A stretch of DNA of 8,515 nucleotides from Candidatus Altarchaeota archaeon. Lineage in GTDB: Archaea > Altiarchaeota > Altiarchaeia > IMC4 > SCGC-AAA252-I15. Position numbers and translations under genes: made by a program. Below the pieces are notes generated by a model, which searched no databases, was not told where the DNA came from, and worked only from the letters and a program-made list of their open reading frames with translations. How positions within the stretch are numbered: the first letter of the stretch is position 1; each line of letters begins with the position of its first letter. Of the stretch, positions 1 to 6,399 are shown one piece after another. The stretch covers positions 1-8,515 of the forward strand of contig JAPKXP010000103.1 of the NCBI GenBank assembly GCA_026394745.1. The letters are read 5' to 3'.

Positions 1-521
1 AACGTACGGTCGTTGACGTCAAAAACCCTACGCCAGACAATCCGCTTAGGGTCAATCTTCAAGTCATTGCCCTGGAATATGTGATTGTCGATTATCGCGG
101 AAAGGAGATTGTGGGCTGCAGTAACCGCGGGGATGTCTCCGGTGAACTGCAGGTTTATGTCCTGCATGGGCAAAACCTGGCTGTAGCCTCCGCCCGCTGC
201 ACCACCCTTGATTCCGAACACCGGACCCATGGAAGGCTCCCTAATGCAGACCATAACCTTCCTGCCCACCTTGGCAAGAGCCTGCGAAAGGCCTATCGTA
301 GTCGTAGTCTTGCCCTCGCCGGCCTTGGTCGGGGTCATGGCGGTGACTAAAACAAGCTTTCCGGTCGGATTGTCCTTCAGCTTGTCAAGCAGCTTGAAGG
401 AAACCTTAGCCTTAAACTTTCCGAACAATATTAGGTCATCCTCGCCAATGCCAAGACTCCCCGCCACCTCCACAATCGGCTTCAGCTCTGCCTTCAAAGC
501 AAGCTCGACATCAGACTTCAT
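1..521 (-). CDS. fhs: Formate-tetrahydrofolate ligase, N-terminal part (runs off left edge)
   Basis: Formate-tetrahydrofolate ligase (10-formyl-THF synthetase) couples formate and THF to 10-formyl-THF using ATP; cytosolic. Only the first 173 codons are in the window, of about 550-560 usual for the family. The ATG at 521-519 gives a typical N-terminus. The ATP-binding loop TPTKAGEGKTTTT is at residues 63-75, followed by REPSMGPVFGIKGGAAGGGYSQ-type family sequence at about 94-115 and by DINLQFTGDI and AAHNLL up to residue 140. The family sequence I know reads HFTGDIHA where this protein has QFTGDIPA (about 125-132), so two histidines are replaced. The gene is divergent from the phosphofructokinase gene and separated from it by 79 bp. 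A TATA-like box about 30 bp before the ATG suggests a near-leaderless mRNA. The family assignment is secure; the rest of the enzyme cannot be judged. Confidence 0.96.
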   Translation of the reverse strand, partial: MKSDVELALKAELKPIVEVAGSLGIGEDDLILFGKFKAKVSFKLLDKLKDNPTGKLVLVTAMTPTKAGEGKTTTTIGLSQALAKVGRKVMVCIREPSMGPVFGIKGGAAGGGYSQVLPMQDINLQFTGDIPAVTAAHNLLSAIIDNHIFQGNDLKIDPKRIVWRRVFDVNDRT

Positions 522-546
522 CTTAAGGAATAATCAATCAGAATAC

Positions 547-556
547 TAAGTAAAAA
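547..556 (-). promoter_or_regulatory. TATA-like promoter of fhs
   Basis: Read on the minus strand, TTTACTTA lies about 30 bp upstream of the fhs ATG at 521. Archaeal TATA boxes are centred about 26-27 bp before the transcription start, so the predicted start is near 524-525. The mRNA would have a leader of only a few bases. No Shine-Dalgarno is visible before the ATG. Confidence 0.5.
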
Positions 557-570
557 GCATTACAGAAGCA

Positions 571-578
571 TTTATCTT
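571..578 (+). promoter_or_regulatory. TATA-like promoter of the phosphofructokinase gene
   Basis: TTTATCTT is centred about 26-27 bp before base 601, so transcription should start at or next to the ATG at 601. This decides the start. An in-frame ATG at 580 lies directly behind the TATA box and would be upstream of the transcript. The box lies about 20 bp from the fhs TATA box on the other strand, so factors bound here could affect both genes. Confidence 0.55.
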
Positions 579-600
579 AATGTTCTTCGCAGTAAGTATT

Positions 601-2241
601 ATGGTGGGCGCCATAAAGACACGTCAAGGCGGATTAGACCAGGATATTCCCGGAATAATCGAGACGAAATGCTACTTCATCGTAGACGCCCCCTCAGGCA
701 GGATAATCGAGCGGCTTTCAACAAGCGGGATGAGGGTACTCAGGGACGCCGGACTACACGAGTTCACGATAAAACCGGAGAAAGGGCCTGAAGTCAAGGG
801 ACTCCATAGACTAAGCGACGAAGACATGGTAAGAGGACTCACTGAAGGACGATTCACAGTCAAAACCCAAGAAGAAATCCTCGCAAGCCTAGACAAAGCG
901 AAAACCGGCATAGGCATAACAGGCGGGGGAGACAGCGCGGGAATAGCAGACTGCATATCCTCGCTACAGCAAAACCTAAGCCCAGAACTGACACTGCTAG
1001 GCGTGAGGAACGCGGGTAAAGGGCTTATGACGCCGCCTGAAAGGTTCAACGAGCAACTTATCATAGTCGACGGACTAGCGGCAAAAGACTACGAAGGACA
1101 GTCCAGCACACCCTACGGCTCATCAAGGGAAGACCCGCTGAAAAAATCCCCGGAAACCACTAAAGCTAACATAAGAGGACGAGGCTTCTTCCACGGCATA
1201 GGAGGAAACGACCACCTAGGCCTGCTGGAGAGGATTGCACAAGAATTCCCGGACATGATAATCGTAGGAACATTCAAAAGCATAGACGGAGACGGCTGGG
1301 TCGCAGGACAGCCAGCGCAAATGCTAGGCTTCCACACAGCCGTGATAAAATACCAGGAAGCGATATGGTCCATAGCGCAAAACGCCAAAACCCACAATCA
1401 ATGGCACGTAGTAGAAACCTTCGGTAGGGGAGCAGGCAAACTCGCGTTCGAGGCAGCAAGACGTTACCCGCCAAACTACAACGAACTGCCTGCAGAAGAA
1501 CAACGCAAGATACGGGAATTCCGAAATTCAATGATGATACTGGTGCCGGAGAAGGAGACGACACTACGGAGCATAGCAGAAGAAGCCAAAAGGACATATG
1601 AACGAGAAGGCAGCGTAGTCGTCGAAGCATCAGAAGGATTCATGCCGCCTGAAATGAGGCACGAGATAAACAGGCTAGCCAAAAGAGAAGACCTAAAGCA
1701 GAAGTGGCTTGCAGGAGAACTGAGGGTAGAAGACATAAAAAACATCATAGAAGTGGTCGACGAAGGCGACCCCCGCAAGGAACTCAAAAAAATCCTCGAA
1801 GACCGAGAACTCGCAGCACAATTCGGAAAAACCGTATGGGAGACCAAACTGGACCCACACGGAAACGTCGCAACACTAACAGGAATAAGCAGCTACATAG
1901 CAAAAACGCTTGAAGCATTCGCAGGAGCCAAAAAAGTGAACAAAATGCTGGAGACATACGAAGCACGCGGCGCAACACCCACCGAATACGACAGAATCAT
2001 GGCGGAAAAGATAGGCAGGAAAATGGCCGAACTAATAAACAACGGAGTCAAAGGAGGCAAAGCAGTAGTCTACTTCGAAGGAATGAACCCGCTGACAGAA
2101 GAACCAGCCGTCGTAGACCTCGTCGGAGTCTCAGACAAAAACAACCTCAACAACACGACACTATACCCCACAGAAATACTGCAGGAAAACGGAGTATTCT
2201 GGAAGAAAGAAGACCTAAGCAAGTACCTGAAAGCAGCCTAA
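601..2241 (+). CDS. PfkA-superfamily phosphofructokinase, long pyrophosphate-type, divergent
   Basis: Likely phosphorylates fructose 6-phosphate at C1; cytosolic. 546 residues from ATG 601, matching the long PPi-dependent class (about 550) rather than the 320-residue bacterial ATP enzyme. Residues 1-100 are an N-terminal extension. Then come GITGGGDSAGIAD (about 105-117, phosphoryl-donor loop), YGSSRED (near 172-178), GIGGNDHLG (199-207), KSIDGD (226-231, with Asp229 as the expected catalytic base), ETFGRGAG (272-279, the family MGR motif), SEGF (about 344-347) and YEARGATPTEYDR (453-465, matching the YQARG-type motif of long PPi enzymes). Asp204 and Lys226 occupy the two positions that are Gly in E. 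coli ATP-PFK (104 and 124) and Asp/Lys in PPi enzymes, which argues for pyrophosphate as donor. The metal-binding Asp (E. coli 103) is Asn203 here, which is odd. An alternative in-frame ATG at 580 adds 7 residues but lies outside the predicted transcript. The stop overlaps that of purH. Superfamily is sure; donor and substrate are inferred. Confidence 0.88.
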   Translation: MVGAIKTRQGGLDQDIPGIIETKCYFIVDAPSGRIIERLSTSGMRVLRDAGLHEFTIKPEKGPEVKGLHRLSDEDMVRGLTEGRFTVKTQEEILASLDKAKTGIGITGGGDSAGIADCISSLQQNLSPELTLLGVRNAGKGLMTPPERFNEQLIIVDGLAAKDYEGQSSTPYGSSREDPLKKSPETTKANIRGRGFFHGIGGNDHLGLLERIAQEFPDMIIVGTFKSIDGDGWVAGQPAQMLGFHTAVIKYQEAIWSIAQNAKTHNQWHVVETFGRGAGKLAFEAARRYPPNYNELPAEEQRKIREFRNSMMILVPEKETTLRSIAEEAKRTYEREGSVVVEASEGFMPPEMRHEINRLAKREDLKQKWLAGELRVEDIKNIIEVVDEGDPRKELKKILEDRELAAQFGKTVWETKLDPHGNVATLTGISSYIAKTLEAFAGAKKVNKMLETYEARGATPTEYDRIMAEKIGRKMAELINNGVKGGKAVVYFEGMNPLTEEPAVVDLVGVSDKNNLNNTTLYPTEILQENGVFWKKEDLSKYLKAA

Positions 2242-3791
2242 TGCACGAAACACCTTACGCCAGTGAACACCATCGCCATGCTGTGCTCGTCAGCAGCCTT
2301 AATCACTTCTTCGTCGCGTATGGAACCGCCGGGGTGTATGACGGCAGTTATACCGCCCTTGGCCGCCTCATCTATTCCATCGCGGAACGGGAAGAACGCG
2401 TCAGAGGCCATGACCGAACCCTTTGATTCGCCATTAGACTTCATGACGGCAATCTTTACCGAGTCGACCCTGCTCATTTGACCTGCTCCTATGCCGGTCG
2501 TACGGCCGTCTTTAGCAAGGATTATCGAGTTGGACTTAGTGTGCCTGCACACCCTCCACGCGAACAGCATCTGCTTTACCTCATCTTCAGTAGGCTTCCT
2601 CCTGCTCACCACCTTCAAGTCCTCCTCAGTAACCTCACGCAAGTCCCTGTCCTGCAAGAGAAGCCCGCCGATGACCTTCTTCAAGTCAAGGCCGCCCCTG
2701 GACGCAGAGGATAAATCGCCGGTCTCCAACACCCTGACCTTAGGCTTCTTCTTGAACGCGTCAATAGCCTGCAGGGTGTACGAGGGTGCGATGACGGCTT
2801 CGACAAACGTTGAAGTCATTTTCTCGGCGAGGACTCCGTCAACCACCCGGTTCAGCGCAACTATGCTCCCGAACGCTGAGAGCGGGTCAACTCCAAGAGA
2901 CATTTCATACGCCTTTTGGATGCTGTCGGATGATGCTACGCCGCACGGGTTAGTGTGCTTTATTATGACCGCTGTCGGCTCCTTAAACTCCTTCACAAGC
3001 TCGAGGGCGCTATTGAGGTCGAGTATGTTGTTGAATGAAAGCTGTTTTTCGCCGGCGACCTGCCTTGCGCTCGTTATGCAAGGCTCGTTAACCTGCGGCT
3101 CAGCGTAGAACGCCGCCTCCTGGTGGGAGTTCTCGCCGTAACGCAAGTCCATCCTCTTCAAGAACGGCCTGTTGAAGACTGCAGGAAACTTCTCCTGCTT
3201 TAAAATCTTGCCGGCAAGGTAATCATAGATTATGGAATCGTATTCTGCCGTGTGCCGGAACGCCTCGACAGCCAGCCCGGAAAGCGTCTGCTCCCTGAGC
3301 GAACAATTGTTTTCCTCAAGCTCCTTTAGAATCCGCAAGTACTTGCCGGGGTCGACGATTACCGCGACGTGAGAATAGTTCTTAGCTGCAGCGCGAATCA
3401 TCGTAGGCCCGCCGACATCAATCTGCTCCACAGCCTCTTCCAGACGAACACCCTTCTTCTCTATCGTCTTCTTGAAGGGATAAAGATTCACGACAACCAT
3501 GTCGATTAAAGGAATATTGTGCTTGGAAAGCTCCTTCATGTGGTTGGCATCCATCCTGAGCGCCAGAAGCCCTGCATGAACCTTCCAATGCAAAGTCTTC
3601 ACCCTGCCGTCAAGCATCTCTGGAGTGCCTGTGTACTCCTCAATAGAGGTGTAAGGAATCCTGTTCTCCTTAAGCAGCTTTGCTGTGCCGCCAGTCGAAA
3701 CAAGCTTAACGCCGAGTTTAGAAAGCCCCTTCGCGAAATCAACGATTCCAGACTTGTCCGAAACAGAAACCAGCGCAGTTTCGACCTTCAA
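2238..3791 (-). CDS. purH: Bifunctional AICAR transformylase / IMP cyclohydrolase
   Basis: Catalyses the last two steps of purine synthesis: formylation of AICAR with 10-formyl-THF, then ring closure to IMP; cytosolic. With the TTG start at 3791 it has 517 residues, within the 510-530 usual for the family. The N-terminal MGS-like cyclohydrolase domain shows ALVSVSDKSGI (5-15), VSTGGT, the TGTPEMLDGRVKTLH block and VNLYPF, followed by DVGGPTMIRAAAKN near 125-138. The transformylase domain shows RYGENSHQ (about 217-224) and the catalytic Lys-His pair in IIKHTNPCG (K278, H279), plus DAFFPFRDGID and HPGGSIRDEE near the C-terminus. The TTG start is preferred because the family normally begins a few residues before the SVSDK block and GGGTG lies 7 nt upstream. 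An ATG at 3815 and a TTG at 3827 are alternatives. Last gene of the glyA-folD-purH operon. Many archaea use PurP/PurO instead of PurH, so transfer from bacteria is likely. Confidence 0.96.
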   Translation of the reverse strand: MKVETALVSVSDKSGIVDFAKGLSKLGVKLVSTGGTAKLLKENRIPYTSIEEYTGTPEMLDGRVKTLHWKVHAGLLALRMDANHMKELSKHNIPLIDMVVVNLYPFKKTIEKKGVRLEEAVEQIDVGGPTMIRAAAKNYSHVAVIVDPGKYLRILKELEENNCSLREQTLSGLAVEAFRHTAEYDSIIYDYLAGKILKQEKFPAVFNRPFLKRMDLRYGENSHQEAAFYAEPQVNEPCITSARQVAGEKQLSFNNILDLNSALELVKEFKEPTAVIIKHTNPCGVASSDSIQKAYEMSLGVDPLSAFGSIVALNRVVDGVLAEKMTSTFVEAVIAPSYTLQAIDAFKKKPKVRVLETGDLSSASRGGLDLKKVIGGLLLQDRDLREVTEEDLKVVSRRKPTEDEVKQMLFAWRVCRHTKSNSIILAKDGRTTGIGAGQMSRVDSVKIAVMKSNGESKGSVMASDAFFPFRDGIDEAAKGGITAVIHPGGSIRDEEVIKAADEHSMAMVFTGVRCFVH

Positions 3792-3798
3792 AACAAAG

Positions 3799-3803
3799 CA
3801 CCC
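3799..3803 (-). promoter_or_regulatory. Shine-Dalgarno supporting the TTG start of purH
   Basis: On the minus strand GGGTG is followed by 7 nt and then TTG at 3791-3789. GGTG matches the 3' half of the archaeal ribosome-binding consensus GGAGGTGAT. This favours the TTG over the upstream ATG at 3815, which has no comparable signal. Confidence 0.35.
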
Positions 3804-3827
3804 AGTTAAACACATAGGTACAAACAA

Positions 3828-3838
3828 GTTAAAAAAAG
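3828..3838 (-). promoter_or_regulatory. T-run between folD and purH: weak terminator or internal TATA
   Basis: Directly after the folD stop the minus strand has seven T followed by AACTT (about 3837-3828). Archaeal RNA polymerase can terminate on T-runs, so this could lower purH expression relative to folD. It could instead act as a TATA element, with a predicted start near 3805 that would leave a short leader carrying GGGTG before the purH TTG. The sequence does not decide between the two. Confidence 0.3.
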
Positions 3839-3841
3839 AAA

Positions 3842-4681
3842 TTACTTTGCTGCAGCGAGTATTGTGTTTTCCAGAAGCATGGCTATCGTCATCGGCCCTA
3901 CGCCGCCTGGAACCGGCGTGATATAGGAAGCCTTCTCCCTGACCTTCTCGAAATCAACGTCGCCGACCACCTTGCCTTCGACGAAACTTATGCCGGCGTC
4001 CACGACGACACAACCTTCCTGGACCATGTCCTTCTTGATTAACCCCGGGACTCCGGCGCCGCTGATTATCACGTCAGCCTGAAGCGTGTGCTTCTTCAAG
4101 TCCAGCGTCTTGTGGTTGCAGACTATGACCGTGGCATTCCGGTTCATGAGAAGCATCGAGAGCGGGCGACCCAGCACAATGGTGTGATTAACGACCACGA
4201 CCTCCTTACTCTCAAGGCCAATGCCATACTCCTCGAGAAGGCGTATAACGCCCTTAGGCGTAGCGGAAACAAGAAACTCCTCGCCGTCCATAACAGCGCC
4301 GTTGTTGAACGGATTAAAACCGTCGACATCCTTCCCCGGCTTAATCGCCTTCACCACATTCTTGACCGAGATATGCTTAGGAAGCGGCATCTGAACCAGT
4401 ATGCCGTGAATCCTCTCGTCTGAATTCAACTTTCCGATAAGCTTGATCAAATCAGCCTCGCTGGAATCTTCAGGAAGCTCGTGCTTAACCGAATAAATAC
4501 CGGCTTCGTCGCAAGCCTGCTGCTTCAGCTTGACATAAAGCTGCGACGAAGGATTATTTCCAACAAGGATTGCGGCAAGACCAGGCGTAACACCCTTCTT
4601 CTTTAGCGACTCGACCTTAGACTTAAGCCCCGCCTTAATCTTTTCAGCAGTCTTCTTCCCATCTAAAATCACGGCAGCCAT
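3842..4681 (-). CDS. folD: Methylene-THF dehydrogenase / methenyl-THF cyclohydrolase
   Basis: Interconverts 5,10-methylene-THF, 5,10-methenyl-THF and 10-formyl-THF using NAD(P); cytosolic. 279 residues from ATG 4681, close to the usual 280-290. Visible motifs are SQLYVKLK (46-53, with Tyr49 and catalytic Lys53), VQMPLPKHI (96-104), KDVDGFNPFNNG (117-128), TPKGV (141-145) and C-terminal PVPGGVGPMTIAML (256-269). The dinucleotide loop reads VVVVNHTIVLGRP (161-173) where common homologues read VVVIGRSxIVGRP. Gly and Arg are thus replaced by Asn and His, and cofactor preference (NAD or NADP) may differ. The start follows the glyA stop after only 2 nt, so translation is probably coupled. A TTG at 4711 would add ten residues overlapping glyA and lacks family support. 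Confidence 0.96.
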   Translation of the reverse strand: MAAVILDGKKTAEKIKAGLKSKVESLKKKGVTPGLAAILVGNNPSSQLYVKLKQQACDEAGIYSVKHELPEDSSEADLIKLIGKLNSDERIHGILVQMPLPKHISVKNVVKAIKPGKDVDGFNPFNNGAVMDGEEFLVSATPKGVIRLLEEYGIGLESKEVVVVNHTIVLGRPLSMLLMNRNATVIVCNHKTLDLKKHTLQADVIISGAGVPGLIKKDMVQEGCVVVDAGISFVEGKVVGDVDFEKVREKASYITPVPGGVGPMTIAMLLENTILAAAK

Positions 4682-4683
4682 GT

Positions 4684-5910
4684 TCAAACGTAGACAGGAT
4701 GCCTCCTGCAAAGCTCCAGCACCCTCTTCCTGACGCCGGACTTCACCGAAGCATCGCCGATGTTGCTCAAAACCTCATTAATCATGCCGCCTATTAAATC
4801 CATCTCCGCATCCTTCATGCCGCGTATCGTGACGCACGGAGTCCCTATGCGGATTCCCGAAGTCACGAAAGGAGTCTCAGGGTCGAACGGAATCGTATTC
4901 TTGTTTACGATGATGCCCGCCTCTCCAAGCGCAGCCTCAGCCACCTTGCCAGTAAGCTTCCTACCCCTAAGGTCAACCAACATCAGGTGGTTGTCAGTCC
5001 CGCCTGAAACAAGATTAAAGCCGCTGGAATTAAGATTGCCTGCAAGCCTCTTCGAGTTAACCACAATCTGCCTCATGCAATCCTGAAAATCCGTCTCCAT
5101 CGCAAGCTTGAAGCAAACCGCCTTAGCAGCTATCGTATGCATGAAAGGCCCGCCCTGAGTACCGGGGAAAACAGCCTTGTCAACCTGCTTGGCATACTGC
5201 TCCTTGCACAAAATCATCGCGCCGCGGGGACCGCGAAGAGTTTTGTGCGTCGTAGTAGTAATGAAGTCGGCATACTTTACCGGCGACGGATGAACTCCAG
5301 CAGCAATCAAACCCGCGATATGCGCGATATCAGCCATCAAGAAAGCACCCACCTCGTCGGCAATCTCCCTAAACGCCTTAAAGTCGACAGTCCTCGGGTA
5401 AGCGCTGTAGCCGCAGATAATAAGCTTGGGCTTCACCCTCCTCGCGACAGAAGCAACCTCGCTCATGTCAAGCATCCCAGTCTTCTCGCTGACTTGATAA
5501 TACTCCGGCTTATACAAACGCCCTGAAAAGTTCACCGGATGACCGTGGCTCAAATGCCCGCCGTGGGAAAGATTCAGGCCAAGTATAGTATCGCCGTAAT
5601 TCAACACGCTCAGGTACACAGCCATATTAGCCTGCGTGCCGGAATGAGGTTGCACATTAACATGCTCAGCCCCGAAAAGCTTCTTCGCCCTCTCGACAGC
5701 CAAATCCTCAGCGACGTCAACAAACTCGCAGCCGCCGTAATACCTCTTATGAGGATAACCCTCGGCGTACTTGTTCGTCATGACAGAGGACATCGCCTCC
5801 AAAACAGCCATGCTCGCATAACTCTCTGAAGCAATCAACTCCAGACCATCATTCTGCCGGACAATCTCGCCATCAACAGCCCGCTTAACATCCGGGTCCG
5901 CGTCAGCCAA
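4684..5910 (-). CDS. glyA: Serine hydroxymethyltransferase
   Basis: PLP enzyme that moves the serine hydroxymethyl group to THF, giving glycine and 5,10-methylene-THF; cytosolic. 408 residues, a typical bacterial-type length (about 410-420). Visible are LELIASES (23-30), NKYAEGYPHKRYYGG (46-60), QPHSGTQANMAVY (87-99), LSHGGHLSHG (114-123), MADIAHIAGLIAAG (192-205), the PLP-lysine motif TTTTHKTLRGPRG (218-230, Schiff-base Lys223) and SGIRIGTP (351-358). The start is TTG at 5910. The frame is closed by a TAA about 30 bp upstream, and no ATG or GTG lies between, so TTG is the only plausible near-cognate start. TTTAAATC about 29 bp upstream predicts a leaderless message beginning next to the TTG. 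An AGGAG element ends only 1 nt before the TTG, too close to act as a usual ribosome-binding site. First gene of the operon with folD and purH. Confidence 0.96.
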   Translation of the reverse strand: MADADPDVKRAVDGEIVRQNDGLELIASESYASMAVLEAMSSVMTNKYAEGYPHKRYYGGCEFVDVAEDLAVERAKKLFGAEHVNVQPHSGTQANMAVYLSVLNYGDTILGLNLSHGGHLSHGHPVNFSGRLYKPEYYQVSEKTGMLDMSEVASVARRVKPKLIICGYSAYPRTVDFKAFREIADEVGAFLMADIAHIAGLIAAGVHPSPVKYADFITTTTHKTLRGPRGAMILCKEQYAKQVDKAVFPGTQGGPFMHTIAAKAVCFKLAMETDFQDCMRQIVVNSKRLAGNLNSSGFNLVSGGTDNHLMLVDLRGRKLTGKVAEAALGEAGIIVNKNTIPFDPETPFVTSGIRIGTPCVTIRGMKDAEMDLIGGMINEVLSNIGDASVKSGVRKRVLELCRRHPVYV

Positions 5911-5934
5911 ACTCCTGTAAAAATCCTTTGAAGT

Positions 5935-5942
5935 GATTTAAA
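5935..5942 (-). promoter_or_regulatory. TATA-like promoter of the glyA-folD-purH operon
   Basis: TTTAAATC on the minus strand is centred about 29 bp before the TTG start of glyA, giving a predicted start near 5912. It is the closest TATA-like element at the right distance. TTTATTTG-like sequence further upstream (around 5955-5962) is an alternative that would make a longer leader. Confidence 0.5.
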
Positions 5943-6020
5943 CCACCCGCAAAAACAAATAAAGTATAGGAAAAAGATTGATAAAACACACATAAAAAGC
6001 TTATATGGCGAAATATCATA

Positions 6021-6029
6021 GGATATATA
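6021..6029 (+). promoter_or_regulatory. TATA box of tRNA-Arg
   Basis: GGATATATA is centred about 26 bp before the first base of the mature tRNA at 6051, the expected archaeal spacing. A second AT-rich element (CTTATATGG, near 5999-6007) lies further upstream. Confidence 0.6.
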
Positions 6030-6050
6030 CCCCAAAAAAACTGAAGAAAT

Positions 6051-6125
6051 GGGCCCGTAGCCTAGCCTGGATAAGGCGACAGCCTTCTAAGCTGTAGACC
6101 ATGGGTTCGAATCCCATCGGGTCCG
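6051..6125 (+). tRNA. tRNA-Arg (anticodon UCU)
   Basis: A complete cloverleaf of 75 nt. The acceptor stem GGGCCCG pairs with CGGGTCC (one G-U pair), followed by discriminator G6125; no CCA is encoded. The D stem is GCCT/AGGC. The anticodon stem ACAGC/GCTGT encloses loop CTTCTAA with anticodon TCT at 6086-6088. The T stem ATGGG/CCCAT encloses TTCGAAT. It reads AGA codons and probably AGG by wobble, both frequent in the neighbouring genes. No intron is present. It lies between the divergent glyA promoter and the structured intergenic region. Confidence 0.97.
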
Positions 6126-6128
6126 TAA

Positions 6129-6187
6129 TATTTTTTAGTATACTAAAGGAGAGTGTATAGCATCCTTTAGAAGTAGTCTTTTTCTTT
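6129..6187 (+). terminator. T-run terminator of tRNA-Arg with a second hairpin/T-run behind it
   Basis: Six T at 6131-6136 follow the tRNA, as expected for archaeal termination. Behind them CTAAAGGA (6143-6150) and TCCTTTAG (6163-6170) form a perfect 8-bp inverted repeat with a 12-nt loop, followed by a T-rich stretch (6179-6187). The arrangement looks like two terminators in tandem. Confidence 0.5.
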
Positions 6188-6296
6188 GAGGGTATTACGC
6201 ACCCCACCTAGTTCTGTTTTGGAAGCCTTTTCAGGGCCCCAAATACTTTTCTTCTTCCGCTCAGGGAAGAAGGGTTTTATGAACCACCCCTTCCTT

Positions 6297-6307
6297 CCCC
6301 CACACCC
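6297..6307 (+). repeat. Direct repeat CCCCCACACCC, copy 1
   Basis: CCCCCACACCC occurs here and again at 6419-6429, 122 bp later in the same orientation. The two copies bracket the small peptide frame and its three hairpins. Confidence 0.6.
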
Positions 6308-6311
6308 AATC

Positions 6312-6386
6312 TCAGGCGAAGATTTTCGCCAGACTCCACACGTAGTAAGCTAGTTCCACTAGCTCCAGGAGGGTCGCTCGTTCCAT
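6312..6386 (-). CDS. Possible 24-residue hydrophobic peptide with strong Shine-Dalgarno
   Basis: On the minus strand ATG at 6386-6384 opens a 24-codon frame ending in TGA at 6314-6312. It begins MERATLLELVELAYY and ends KIFA; apart from a few Glu and single Arg and Lys residues it is hydrophobic or aromatic, like one amphipathic or membrane-inserting helix. GGAGGTG lies 7 nt before the ATG, a near-perfect archaeal ribosome-binding site, while the other promoter-proximal genes here look leaderless. A TATA-like TTTTATAG at 6460-6453 predicts a start near 6430 and a leader of about 44 nt. The Shine-Dalgarno can pair with codons 6-9, placing the ATG in the hairpin loop. No homologue is recognised. 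A frame this short with a good site can arise by chance, so it stays a candidate. Confidence 0.4.
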   Translation of the reverse strand: MERATLLELVELAYYVWSLAKIFA

Positions 6387-6399
6387 GTCGACCACCTCC
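6368..6399. promoter_or_regulatory. Bulged 9-bp hairpin covering the peptide ribosome-binding site
   Basis: On the minus strand GGAGG (6399-6395) and GTCG (6392-6389) pair with CGAC (6376-6373) and CCTCC (6372-6368), with a 2-nt TG bulge. The 12-nt loop contains the ATG of the small frame. This would hide Shine-Dalgarno and start codon together. Read on the plus strand the same hairpin precedes T7 (6403-6409) and resembles an intrinsic terminator. Confidence 0.5.

Noticed and set aside
580..600. Seven extra codons from ATG 580 at the start of the phosphofructokinase
   Set aside because: The TATA-like box at 571-578 directly abuts this ATG, so transcription should start near 600, behind it. 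The ATG at 601 fits the spacing of the other genes.
1274..1847. Long open frames on the minus strand inside the phosphofructokinase
   Set aside because: They are side effects of its codon bias, show no family motifs, and lie opposite clear PfkA motifs.
2491..3108. 205-codon plus-strand frame inside purH
   Set aside because: It is a shadow frame opposite the conserved AICAR transformylase domain with no recognisable motif.
6100..6126. tRNA 3' end as an attachment site of an integrated element
   Set aside because: No second copy of the tRNA 3' end is visible in the window and no integrase gene is present.
6016..6207. 63-codon frame on the minus strand across the tRNA
   Set aside because: It is the complement of the tRNA and its flanks; part of it is simply the tRNA read backwards.
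6290..6310. G-quadruplex on the minus strand
   Set aside because: The G-runs are irregular and do not give four clean runs of three or more in one place.
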